A stretch of 64,000 nucleotides of DNA from an uncultured Acetatifactor sp. (GTDB lineage Bacteria > Bacillota > Clostridia > Lachnospirales > Lachnospiraceae). Position numbers and translations under genes: made by a program. The DNA is taken from positions 62,001 to 126,000 of the forward strand of contig CANQJL010000002.1 of the NCBI GenBank assembly GCA_947624245.1, given 5' to 3'. Position 1 is the stretch's first letter, and each line of letters starts with the position of its first letter. Below the pieces are notes generated by a model, which was not told the origin of the DNA, did not search any database, and saw only the letters and a program-made list of their open reading frames with translations. Positions 1 through 7,958 of the stretch are shown piece after piece.

Positions 1-24
1 GGCAGAAGATGGCAGACAAATCCA

Positions 25-54
25 TATACAAGCAGTGCCCTGATATGTTATAAT
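25..54 (+). promoter_or_regulatory. possible promoter before the DUF2344 gene
   Basis: TATACA at 25-30 and a perfect TATAAT at 49-54 are separated by 18 bases. The -35 matches TTGACA at four of six positions. It could give the DUF2344-rng pair its own start, although such genes are usually co-transcribed with an upstream radical SAM gene that would lie outside the window. Weak evidence. Confidence 0.3.
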
Positions 55-157
55 GATGTGGCGCGGGAGAAACGACGCGATTAAGAACGAGGCATCAAGA
101 ACGAGGCATCAGAAACGACGCGATCCAAACAAAATAATCAAGAACGAGACCAAAATC

Positions 158-1045
158 ATGAAACTGCGGATCAAATTTACAAAACACGGCCCTGTCCGGT
201 TCATCGGGCATCTGGACGTCATGCGATATTTCCAGAAAGCGATCAGACGCGCCGGCATCGACGTGACGTATACGACGGGCTTCAGCCCCCATCAGGTCAT
301 GTCCTTTGCGGCGCCGCTGGGCGTGGGGCTTGAGAGCAACGGCGAATATATGGACATCAGCGTGAACTCCCTTCCGGAGGCAGAGAAGGAGGCGGAAGCG
401 GCGGGAGAGAGCCCCTGCGCCTGTGTGGTTCGGCGGCTGAATGCCGTGGGAGCGGACGGACTGGAGGCCGTTTCGGCGCGCATTCTTCCGGAAAATGCGG
501 GGAACGCCATGGCAAGCGTGGCCGCCGCGGCGTACACCGTGCGCTTTCGTGAGGGGAGAGAGCCCGACGCCGACCTGACGGCGGCTGTCGGCAGGCTTTT
601 GGCCAAGGAGCGGATCGTCATCACAAAACAGACCAAGCGGGGAGAGCGGGAGATTGACCTGCGGCCCGGCATTTATGGGCTTGAGCTGCGGGACGGCGCG
701 CTTCATATGCTGCTCGATGCGTCCAGCGCGGGCAATATCAAGCCTGCGCTTGTGGTGGAGGCGCTTCTTGCGGACAGCGGGGAGAGCCTTGCGCGGAACG
801 CGCTGCTGATCACCAGAGAAGACCTCTATACCCGAGAGGGGGATTCTTTCCGTTCTCTCGGAGAAATCGGCAGCGAAAGCGCCGACTGTCCCGCGGCAGA
901 CGAGACGCAGGCCTCGTCCTTTACTATAGATAAAATCGGCAGCAAAAGCGCCGACTGTCCCGCGGCAGATGAGGCGCAGGCCTCGTCCCTTGCTAGGGTA
1001 GAAATCAGCAGCGAGACCGCGTCCAAGGACGGAGGTGCCTCATGA
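158..1045 (+). CDS. DUF2344 / TIGR03936 radical-SAM-associated protein
   Basis: The N-terminus, with KHGPVRFIGHLDVMRYFQ and then TTGFSPHQVMSFAAPLGVG, is the hallmark of the DUF2344 (TIGR03936) family. Its members sit beside, or are fused to, B12-binding radical SAM proteins; their function is not established. The frame is open from 53, but the conserved region begins at the ATG at 158, and the upstream 35 codons are low-complexity repeats, so I start there (295 residues). The last 60 residues hold a 23-residue tandem repeat (period 69 bp from 864) that is not part of the family. The stop overlaps the rng start as ATGA, so the two are translationally coupled. The radical SAM partner would lie upstream of the window. 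Confidence 0.85.
   Translation: MKLRIKFTKHGPVRFIGHLDVMRYFQKAIRRAGIDVTYTTGFSPHQVMSFAAPLGVGLESNGEYMDISVNSLPEAEKEAEAAGESPCACVVRRLNAVGADGLEAVSARILPENAGNAMASVAAAAYTVRFREGREPDADLTAAVGRLLAKERIVITKQTKRGEREIDLRPGIYGLELRDGALHMLLDASSAGNIKPALVVEALLADSGESLARNALLITREDLYTREGDSFRSLGEIGSESADCPAADETQASSFTIDKIGSKSADCPAADEAQASSLARVEISSETASKDGGAS
864..1020 (+). repeat. 69-bp in-frame tandem repeat, about 2.3 copies
   Basis: Units begin at 864, 933 and 1002 (the last partial). Each encodes about 23 residues with the core SADCPAADE, followed by QASS. The period is a multiple of three, so copy number can change without breaking the frame. It forms the C-terminal tail of the DUF2344 protein just before the coupled rng start. 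Confidence 0.85.
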
Positions 1046-2145
1046 GCCGCAGCATACCGGCCAAGGGGTCGGTCACTCTCTCCGGCGAGGAGAGACAGCT
1101 GCGGGACAACGGCAGCGGCAGACTGGTGTTCACGGAATACAAGGGCAGACACTGCGCCCTGCTGCTTCAAAACGACCGCCTGACGGCCGCCGGTTTCTAC
1201 GATCCGTCAAAGCAAGAGCGGATCGGCGCCGTATACATCGGAAAAATCAAAAACATGGCAGAGAACATAGACGCCTGCTTCGTGGAGATCGGAGGCGGCG
1301 AGACCTGCTTCCTTCCGCTGAGGAAGGCGAAGGCTCCTTTTCTGACGAACCGTAGCTATGACGGCAGACTGCGGGAGGGCGACGAAATATTGGTACAGGT
1401 GGAGCGGGAGGCCCAGAAGACCAAGCAGGCCTGCGTCACGGCAGATATTTTACTGGCGCCCCAGCCCGCCTCGGCGGAGATATCTTCTGCGGAGCCCCTC
1501 GCGCATCTTAGGCAGATTGCCCTGACGAGAAGCTGCTTTAGCTGCCTGGCCGAGCCGCCGCAGCCGTGGGAAGCCCGGCTTCGGGAGCTGGCCTCCCCCA
1601 ACGAGTACGACCGGATCGTCACGGACGACCCGCAGCTGTATGAGAAGCTTGCGCAATACTGTGCGAGCCGGCTGCCGGAGAAAGAACTGCGCCTGTACCG
1701 CGACGACGGCCTGTCCCTGACCAAGCTCTACGGACTGGAAAGCAAGCTGGACGAAGCGCTGAAGCCCAAAGTGTGGCTTAAAAGCGGCGGATTCCTTGTG
1801 ATCGAACCGACGGAGGCCATGACGGTCATCGACGTGAACTCCGGCAAGAACGAGACCGGCGCGAAATACGAAGCCCTGCGCAGGATCAACCTCGAGGCCG
1901 CCGAGGAGATCGCCCGCCAGCTTCGCCTCAGAAATCTGTCCGGCATGATCCTTGTGGATTTCATCAATATGAAAGACCGCGAGAGCGAAGAAGAGCTGCT
2001 GAGATCCCTGCGCAGACTGGTGCGCACGGACCCCGTCAGGACGGAAGTGGTGGACATCACCGCCCTGGGACTTGCGGAGATCACGAGAAGGAAAAGACGG
2101 CCGCCCCTTGCGGAGCAATTCGCGGAGGCGGGGAAATTAACATAA
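1042..2145 (+). CDS. rng: ribonuclease E/G family protein (RNase G-like)
   Basis: Single-strand endoribonuclease of RNA processing and decay. An S1-like segment lies at about residues 55-120 (IGAVYIGKIKNMAENIDACF). The DNase I-like catalytic core carries the two metal-binding aspartates in MTVIDVNSGK (about residue 264) and ILVDFINM (about residue 307). At 367 residues it is shorter than E. coli RNase G (489): it ends soon after the catalytic core and has no CPxCxG zinc-link. The start is fixed by the ATGA overlap with the preceding gene. In many Clostridia this gene is followed directly by rplU-prp-rpmA-obg; here that block lies about 29 kb away on the other strand. Confidence 0.9.
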   Translation: MSRSIPAKGSVTLSGEERQLRDNGSGRLVFTEYKGRHCALLLQNDRLTAAGFYDPSKQERIGAVYIGKIKNMAENIDACFVEIGGGETCFLPLRKAKAPFLTNRSYDGRLREGDEILVQVEREAQKTKQACVTADILLAPQPASAEISSAEPLAHLRQIALTRSCFSCLAEPPQPWEARLRELASPNEYDRIVTDDPQLYEKLAQYCASRLPEKELRLYRDDGLSLTKLYGLESKLDEALKPKVWLKSGGFLVIEPTEAMTVIDVNSGKNETGAKYEALRRINLEAAEEIARQLRLRNLSGMILVDFINMKDRESEEELLRSLRRLVRTDPVRTEVVDITALGLAEITRRKRRPPLAEQFAEAGKLT

Positions 2146-2448
2146 GGTAAGATAATCACGACACGACAAATCGCAATAATCAGGACGTGATAAATTAAGC
2201 AAAAACAAAAGGCATACCATGCAGCCATACATGAAAACGATATAACACATAGGAAGAAAAGATAATACATAAAAAGTAATACATACAAAGAAGCAACCCA
2301 TACGACAAGACTGCGCCACAGCCGAAAACGAAAAGCACCACAGCCGAAAAACGAAAAGCAGCGCACCACAGCCGGCCCCCACTGACAATACCAAAACGAA
2401 GAACCACTGACAAATTAAAAACAAAGACAAAACCGAAAGGAGCCCCTC
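2146..2448. other. A-rich non-coding gap with short direct repeats
   Basis: No credible gene. The plus strand is very rich in A and poor in T. Near 2319-2376 the block CACAGCCGAAAA-CGAAAAGCA is repeated almost exactly, and a third CACAGCC follows. AAACCGAAAGGAGCCCCTC at the end supplies the ribosome binding site (AAAGGAG) of the Nudix gene. No clear promoter or terminator seen. Confidence 0.6.
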
Positions 2449-3000
2449 ATGCGCCTTGTGGGATTTGAAAAAGTACGCGACGGAAAATACCTGAAGAACT
2501 ATGAGCTGACCTACCTGAACAAACAGGGCAGGGAGAAAAAATACGAGATCGTAAGCCGCAGAGACCTAAAAGGCCCCGAAGACCTGGGACAAAAAGCCAG
2601 CGGCGTCTCCGTTGTGGCCACCTGCGGCGACAGACTGCTCCTGCTGAAAGAATTCCGCATGGGCGTGAACCGCGCCATATACAACCTGTGCGCCGGAATG
2701 CTGGAGCCGGGGGAGAGCGTGGAAGACTGCGTCGCAAGGGAGCTCTACGAGGAGACGGGCCTTAAGGTCAGAACGATCAAGAAAATCCTGCCGCCCTCCT
2801 ATGCGGCGGTGGCCATCTCGGACACCACCACCTATATCGCCTTCGTGGAGACACAGACGGACGAGACGGCGGACCACACCTCCGAAAACGAGCAGATCGA
2901 GGCCGCTTTCTACACAAAAGAACAGGTGGCGGCGCTGCTCGAGACGGAACCCTTCAGCTCCAGAGCCCAGATGGCAGCGTATTTTTTCACAGAAATTTAA
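2449..3000 (+). CDS. Nudix hydrolase, ADP-ribose pyrophosphatase-like
   Basis: A perfect Nudix box (G-x5-E-x7-REL-x-EETGL) spans about residues 83-105, starting at GMLEPGE and ending at RELYEETGL. The following loop with PPSYAAVAISDTTTYIAFVE resembles ADP-ribose/NDP-sugar pyrophosphatases, which hydrolyse nucleoside diphosphates linked to another moiety using Mg2+. Length 183 residues, typical of the family. AAAGGAG lies 9 bases before the ATG. It stands alone between two repeat-bearing gaps. Substrate choice is inferred from overall similarity only. Confidence 0.88.
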   Translation: MRLVGFEKVRDGKYLKNYELTYLNKQGREKKYEIVSRRDLKGPEDLGQKASGVSVVATCGDRLLLLKEFRMGVNRAIYNLCAGMLEPGESVEDCVARELYEETGLKVRTIKKILPPSYAAVAISDTTTYIAFVETQTDETADHTSENEQIEAAFYTKEQVAALLETEPFSSRAQMAAYFFTEI

Positions 3001-3026
3001 AAATTTGGTTTTTTTCATAAAGTATC

Positions 3027-3055
3027 TTTACATTTTGGCGATATAATAGTAGAAT
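3027..3055 (+). promoter_or_regulatory. candidate sigma-A promoter of the pilus cluster
   Basis: TTTACA at 3027-3032 and TAGAAT at 3050-3055 with a 17-base spacer; a second TATAAT at 3042-3047 lies between them without a spaced -35. The site lies about 300 bases before pilB, with a hairpin-repeat region in between, so a transcript starting here would have a long structured leader. Confidence 0.45.
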
Positions 3056-3161
3056 AGTACTAAAGAAAAAATTAAATTTTAAAATATCATATATTATAGA
3101 CTGTAATTTCTACATATAAATTGTGATCCATCTGCCGGTTCTATGAGCATTTTGACAAGGT

Positions 3162-3327
3162 TTCCGAGGAATTAAATCGGAATTTCCGAAGCACGGGAGC
3201 GAACCTTCCGAGGAATCAAATCGGAATCTCCGAAGCATCGGAGCAACCCTCCCGAGGCTCGAAGCGGAACAGACGCCCAGAGCATTAAATCGGGAGCAAC
3301 CCTTCCGAGGAATCAATCGGAGCAGGC
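3162..3327 (+). repeat. tandem hairpin repeats (44-bp unit) upstream of pilB
   Basis: Units start at 3162, 3206, about 3251 (degenerate) and 3303 (short). Each begins with TTCCGAGGAATCAAATCGGA, where TTCCGA pairs with TCGGAA over a 9-base loop, followed by TCTCCGAAGCA and GGAGC. In an RNA starting at the candidate promoter they would form a row of small hairpins ahead of pilB. The rest of the 354-base gap holds the promoter and A/T-rich sequence, with no gene. Confidence 0.7.
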
Positions 3328-3354
3328 AGAAGGGGAAAGGTGTGACACAGGCCC

Positions 3355-5079
3355 ATGCTTGACAGGCGAATAGGCTACGGCAGAAAAAAGAGACTGGGCG
3401 ACATGCTGGTGGAGAACGGCGTCATTGCCCAGGAGCAGCTGGATGCAGCTCTGAAAGCCCAGAAGGGCGAAAAGCAGGGCATGAAGCTGGGCGCAGTACT
3501 GGTGGAGCTGGAGATGGTGACGGAACAGCAGATCCTGGACTGCCTGCAGAAGCAGCTGGGATATGAAGTCATCACCCTGGCAAAGGAACGTATCGGCGAG
3601 GACGTGCTGAAGCTGGTGGACGAGAATGTCCTCCGCAAATACAGCCTGATTCCCTTCGCCTTCAGTGAAAAGAACCCCAACGTCCTGAAAGTCGCCATGA
3701 GCGACCCGCTGGACATCCGCGCGATAGACGACCTCTCCATCATCACGGGCTGCCAGATCGAAGTCTACATGACCACGCCCCGAGATGTGAACAACGCCAT
3801 TGCCAGATACTACGGCAACGCGGCGGCGAAGAAGGCGGCGGACCAGTTCACCAAGGAACGCGAGGAACGCTACGGCACCTCCGGACAGGAGGAGAACGAC
3901 GACACCGTAAAGGACGCGCCCATCGTCAAGCTGGTGAACCAGATCATCGAATCTGCCGTCCGTAAGAGAGCCAGCGACGTGCACATAGAGCCCATGGAAG
4001 ATAAGCTGCGCATCCGGTTCCGCGTGGATGGCGTGCTGCAGGAGGAAATGGTACACAGCGCCTCCCTTCATGCGGCGCTCACGGCACGTATCAAGATCAT
4101 AAGCGGCATGGACATTTCCGAAAAGAGAAGACCTCAGGACGGACGTGCCACGGCCATCGTGGACAGACAGGAGTACGATATCCGTGTCTCCCTCCTCCCC
4201 ACGGTATACGGCGAGAAATGCGTTATGCGTATGACGCAGAAGAAAGCCCTTACCAGAGACAAGAGAGAGCTGGGCTTCCCGCCCTCCGAGCTTGCGAAGT
4301 TTGAAAAGATATTGAGCCACCCCAACGGCATCATACTCGTTACGGGACCTACCGGAAGCGGTAAGTCCACCACGCTGTACACGGCGCTCAGCGAGCTGAA
4401 TACCGAGGGAGTGAACATCATAACCGTAGAGGACCCCGTGGAGGCGGACGTTCCCGGCACCAATCAGGTACAGGTGAACGAGAAGGCGGGACTTACCTTT
4501 GCCAGCGCCCTGCGGTCTATCCTGCGTCAGGACCCTGACATCATCATGATCGGTGAGATCCGTGACCAGGAGACGGCGGAGATCGCCGTGAAAGCGGCTA
4601 TCACCGGCCACCTTGTGGTCAGCACCCTGCACACCAACAGCTCCGCCAGCACCATTACCCGTCTTGCGGACATGGGCGTGGAGAACTACATGATCGCGGA
4701 CTCCGTGGTAGGCATCATCGCCCAGCGACTGGTGCGCCGGCTCTGCCCGGAGTGCTCCAGCGAGAAGATCGCGGACGAGATCGACCTGGAGGTGCTTGGA
4801 AAGGCAGGCGTCACGGAACCTGTCAAGATACGGCAGGCGAACAAGCGGGACTGCCTGAACTGCGGCGGCAGCGGATACAGAGGCCGTATCGGCGTATACG
4901 AGATCATGCCGATCACCAACGCGCTGAAGCTGGAGATCGCCCGAGGCGCCAACGCGGACGAGATCGAGAAGAAAGCTCTGTCGGAGGGTATGAAGACCCT
5001 GCGAATGGGCGCCGCGGAATACGTGCTTCAAGGCATCACCACAGTCGAGGAAGTAAAGCGTATCACATACGAGGACTAG
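3355..5079 (+). CDS. pilB: type IV pilus assembly / type II secretion ATPase PilB (GspE)
   Basis: Cytoplasmic hexameric ATPase that powers pilus extension. An N-terminal MshEN/T2SSE-N-like domain (about 10-150) precedes the GspE core. Walker A GPTGSGKSTT is at about residue 331, Walker B IIMIGEIRD at about 396, and a zinc tetracysteine CPEC...CLNC at about 464-503, which is typical of PilB/GspE and absent from PilT. Length 574 residues, usual for PilB. AGGGGAAAGGTG precedes the ATG at a rather long spacing. First gene of a same-strand cluster running to 20525. The tetracysteine and the N-terminal domain argue for extension, not retraction. Confidence 0.95.
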   Translation: MLDRRIGYGRKKRLGDMLVENGVIAQEQLDAALKAQKGEKQGMKLGAVLVELEMVTEQQILDCLQKQLGYEVITLAKERIGEDVLKLVDENVLRKYSLIPFAFSEKNPNVLKVAMSDPLDIRAIDDLSIITGCQIEVYMTTPRDVNNAIARYYGNAAAKKAADQFTKEREERYGTSGQEENDDTVKDAPIVKLVNQIIESAVRKRASDVHIEPMEDKLRIRFRVDGVLQEEMVHSASLHAALTARIKIISGMDISEKRRPQDGRATAIVDRQEYDIRVSLLPTVYGEKCVMRMTQKKALTRDKRELGFPPSELAKFEKILSHPNGIILVTGPTGSGKSTTLYTALSELNTEGVNIITVEDPVEADVPGTNQVQVNEKAGLTFASALRSILRQDPDIIMIGEIRDQETAEIAVKAAITGHLVVSTLHTNSSASTITRLADMGVENYMIADSVVGIIAQRLVRRLCPECSSEKIADEIDLEVLGKAGVTEPVKIRQANKRDCLNCGGSGYRGRIGVYEIMPITNALKLEIARGANADEIEKKALSEGMKTLRMGAAEYVLQGITTVEEVKRITYED

Positions 5080-5182
5080 AGACCTGCCTCACGGATAACG
5101 GATAAAAGACGGACAAAAGACAGAAACAGAGAAACAGCTAACAGCAATTACTCATATAAGAAATGAAAGGTATAAGTAAAAC

Positions 5183-6397
5183 ATGGCAAGTTACAAGTAC
5201 GAGCTCATAGGATCGGACGGCAAGAAACAAAAAGGCACCATCGAGGCGGCGAGCCAGGACGCGGCAATATCCGAGCTGCAGACAGGCGGCGGCTTTGTGG
5301 TATCCATCGCCAAGGCGGGCGCTCTGGAGAAGGACATCAATATCCAGATCGGCAAGCCCGTCAAGACCAGAGAGCTGTCCGTGTTTTGCCGCCAGTTCCA
5401 GAGCGTGCTGCAGGCCGGCGTCACCGTGGTGGAGGCGCTGGAGATGCTGGCAAGCCAGACGGAGAATAAATACTTCCAGCGGACGCTTGAGGAAGTGCGG
5501 GAGGCGGTGCAGAAGGGCGATACCCTGGCAAACGCCATGTCGCTGCACCCCAAGGTGTTCCCCGAGCTTCTGATACATATGGTGGGCGCCGGCGAGGCGT
5601 CAGGTAGTCTGGAGGTGGCCTTCGACCGAGTGGGCAAACAGTTCGAGAAGGACGCCCGCGTATCCGGCATGGTGGTAAAGTCCATGATCTACCCCATTAT
5701 CCTGATCGCCGTGATCATCGTCGTGGTCATCATCATGATGGTAAAGATCGTGCCTACCTTCACGGAGGCCTTTGACATGCTGGACGGCGCGCAGCTTCCC
5801 GCAATCACCCGCGCGGTCATGGCAGTCAGCGATTTCCTGATGCATAGATGGTGGATCCTGCTTGGCATTGTGGCGGCCATAGCCATCTTCATACACGCCT
5901 TCAAGAGGACGGAGGTGGGCGCGTTCTTTTTCGGCAGGCTGGCGCTGAAGCTTCCCCTGTTCGGGACCCTGACCATCAAATCCGCCAGCGCAAGCCTGAA
6001 CCGCACCATGAGCACCCTGATGGCGGCCGGCATCTCCGTGGTGGAGGCGCTGAAGATCGTGGAGAAGATCGTGAAGAACGCCATCGTACAGCGGGCCCTG
6101 AAACAGGCCCAGGCGGACGTCATGGAGGGCAGACCGCTCTCCCAGTCCCTAAAGGAGAGCGAGGTGTTCCCGCCCATGGTGTATCAGATGATCCGTATCG
6201 GTGAGGAGACCGGTAGTCTGGAGCCCATGATGGATAAGATCTCCGACTACTACGAGGAGGAGGTGGAGAACGCCACCGAATCCCTGATGGCGGCGCTGGA
6301 GCCCATGATCATCATCGTCATGGCGATCGTGGTGGTTCCCATCATACTGGCGATCATGATGCCCATGCTCACCATTCAGAACGCGATCGGCGTGTAG
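5183..6397 (+). CDS. pilC: type IV pilus / type II secretion platform protein PilC (GspF)
   Basis: Inner-membrane platform protein that couples the PilB ATPase to pilin insertion. It has two GspF repeats of about 120 residues (FCRQFQSVLQAGVTVVEALE near residue 70 and LNRTMSTLMAAGISVVEALK near 272), each followed by hydrophobic segments: about 168-193, 224-241 and 375-397. Length 404 residues, standard. The N-terminal Y-x-Y start with GSDGKKQKGTIEA is the usual PilC opening. AAAGG precedes the ATG. It follows pilB after about 100 A-rich bases. Confidence 0.95.
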   Translation: MASYKYELIGSDGKKQKGTIEAASQDAAISELQTGGGFVVSIAKAGALEKDINIQIGKPVKTRELSVFCRQFQSVLQAGVTVVEALEMLASQTENKYFQRTLEEVREAVQKGDTLANAMSLHPKVFPELLIHMVGAGEASGSLEVAFDRVGKQFEKDARVSGMVVKSMIYPIILIAVIIVVVIIMMVKIVPTFTEAFDMLDGAQLPAITRAVMAVSDFLMHRWWILLGIVAAIAIFIHAFKRTEVGAFFFGRLALKLPLFGTLTIKSASASLNRTMSTLMAAGISVVEALKIVEKIVKNAIVQRALKQAQADVMEGRPLSQSLKESEVFPPMVYQMIRIGEETGSLEPMMDKISDYYEEEVENATESLMAALEPMIIIVMAIVVVPIILAIMMPMLTIQNAIGV

Positions 6398-6486
6398 AGA
6401 GGGTAGTCCGAGGGGGTTCGCCATGACTTCCTCTGATTATAGATAACTGGTAAACAGTAATAAGATTGAGAAAGGAGAGGTTTCAT

Positions 6487-6972
6487 ATGATGAAGAAACT
6501 TCAGAACAAGGCTCAGGAAGCAATGAAGGATAACAAAGGTTTTTCCCTGGTTGAGTTGATCATCGTTATCGCTATCATGGCAATCCTGATCGGTATCGTG
6601 GGTATGAACGTCATCCCTCAAATCGAGAACGCAAGAAAGGCTACCGACGCACAGGTAATCAGCGCTCTGGTATCCGAGGCAATGGAAGCATGGACTCAGG
6701 TTGACAGCGCGGCTACCACTGCAACCATTAAAGTAGATGTAGACGGCTCTACTGGTGCGTTGAGTTTGGGTTCCGGCGGAAGTGCCGGCACTGCACTTCA
6801 GAACAAATTTAAGGAGCTTTCCTTTGAAGGCACCGGAGCCAGCAGAGTGCTCAAGTCTAAGGCCGGTAAGGAATTAAGCTCAACAGGCATTACGATTACC
6901 TGTGATCCTGATACTGGCGTAACAACCGGCGCTCTTCCCGGCTTTGACGGTTACGATTTCAGCTCCAGATAA
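6487..6972 (+). CDS. pilA: prepilin, probable major pilin
   Basis: Class III-type signal: DNKG then FSLVELIIVIAIMAILIG, so cleavage is expected after Gly18, with Glu at +5 of the mature protein. The C-terminal part is Ser/Thr/Gly-rich, typical of a pilin globular domain. AAAGGAGAGG at 6471-6480 lies 6 bases before the ATG at 6487, which fixes the start (161 residues); a second ATG follows directly. Codons differ visibly from the neighbours (more GGT, GCT, GTT, ATC), as in highly expressed genes. This, the strong ribosome binding site and its place before pilD make it the likely major subunit. Confidence 0.88.
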   Translation: MMKKLQNKAQEAMKDNKGFSLVELIIVIAIMAILIGIVGMNVIPQIENARKATDAQVISALVSEAMEAWTQVDSAATTATIKVDVDGSTGALSLGSGGSAGTALQNKFKELSFEGTGASRVLKSKAGKELSSTGITITCDPDTGVTTGALPGFDGYDFSSR

Positions 6973-7017
6973 GAGAGTATAAGGGTTTCATACCCGGATA
7001 GGAGGAAACAGCAGGTC

Positions 7018-7782
7018 ATGCCGGCAGTCTACCAGGTCTTCATTTACATTGTTGCATTCCTGTACGGAATCATCATTGGCAGCTTCGTGAATGTATGTAT
7101 CCTGAGGCTCCCTGCAAAGGAGAGCATCGTGCCGGGATCGCACTGCATGAGCTGCGGCCACAGGCTTCGCTGGTACGACCTGTTTCCCCTCTTTTCCTAT
7201 TTATTGCTGAAAGGCAGATGCCGTTACTGCGGCGCAAAGATATCCTGTCAGTATCCCATCGTGGAAGCATTGAATGGAATATTGTATGTGATCGTTTTCA
7301 TGGCGAACGGTATCAGCTTACAGAGTGTCATATATTGCCTTATGGCATCTGCCTTATTAGTAATAAGTGTTGTGGATTGGCGTACTTTCGAGATCCCTGT
7401 AGCCTGCAACATCTTCCTGCTGGCGCTCGGGGTCGTTTTGTGCATTATTGACTTTAAAAATATTTTGGAGCACCTGATCGGGCTCGTCGTCGTGTCCGCC
7501 CTGCTGTATGTGCTGTATTTCCTCTCCGCGGGGAAGGCGATCGGCGGCGGCGACGTGAAGCTGATGGGTGCGGCGGGACTGATTCTGGGCTGGAAGCTGA
7601 TCCTGCTGGCGTTCTTCCTGGGCTGCGTGCTGGCCTCCGTGATTCACGTGATCCGCATGAAGGCCTTCGGCGCGAAGAAGGTTCTGGCGATGGGACCTTA
7701 CCTCTCGGCGGGAATTTACATCACGGCCCTCTGGGGGAACGGCATGATCGAATGGTATCTGCACGCCGCGGGACTGTCGTAG
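7018..7782 (+). CDS. pilD: prepilin peptidase / N-methyltransferase (PilD, A24 family)
   Basis: Polytopic membrane aspartyl protease that cleaves prepilin leaders and methylates the new N-terminus. The Cys tetrad of the N-terminal domain is complete (C43, C46, C68, C71), so the methyltransferase half is present. The catalytic aspartates are D120 (SVVDWRTFEIP) and D179 (GGGDVKLMG). About eight hydrophobic segments; 254 residues. AGGAGGAAACAGCAGGTC precedes the ATG. It sits between the major pilin and pilM and would process all five prepilins of the cluster. Confidence 0.95.
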   Translation: MPAVYQVFIYIVAFLYGIIIGSFVNVCILRLPAKESIVPGSHCMSCGHRLRWYDLFPLFSYLLLKGRCRYCGAKISCQYPIVEALNGILYVIVFMANGISLQSVIYCLMASALLVISVVDWRTFEIPVACNIFLLALGVVLCIIDFKNILEHLIGLVVVSALLYVLYFLSAGKAIGGGDVKLMGAAGLILGWKLILLAFFLGCVLASVIHVIRMKAFGAKKVLAMGPYLSAGIYITALWGNGMIEWYLHAAGLS

Positions 7783-7848
7783 CTTTGCGCGGCAGAGCAG
7801 TACCTTTGTATATTACAGCTATTACAGCTTTTAAAAGGGGAAGAGGAC

Positions 7849-7884
7849 ATGGTGCCGTCTGACCCGAGAAAGCTTAAGAGATAA
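7849..7884 (+). CDS. possible 11-residue leader peptide (MVPSDPRKLKR)
   Basis: A short frame with a good ribosome binding site (GGGGAAGAGG, 2-8 bases before the ATG) ends inside a hairpin at 7869-7891, about 75 bases before pilM. The arrangement resembles a transcription-attenuation leader, but the peptide has no telling run of codons and may be chance. Confidence 0.25.
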   Translation: MVPSDPRKLKR

Positions 7885-7891
7885 GCTTTTT
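7869..7891 (+). terminator. weak terminator-like hairpin between pilD and pilM
   Basis: AAAGCTT (7869-7875) pairs with AAGCTTT (7883-7889) over a 7-base loop and is followed by a short T run. The stem is AT-rich and only 7 bp, so partial termination or attenuation is more plausible than a full stop. Confidence 0.35.
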
Positions 7892-7958
7892 GGAGTGAGA
7901 TGGCATACGCGGATATGTCTATCAGGCAGAAATATAAATAACAATAAGGAGAACACAC

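Noticed and set aside
3313..5031. 572-residue open frame on the minus strand opposite pilB
   Set aside because: Antisense shadow of a GC-rich coding frame; composition is His/Leu/Val-rich without any motif, and pilB on the other strand is certain.
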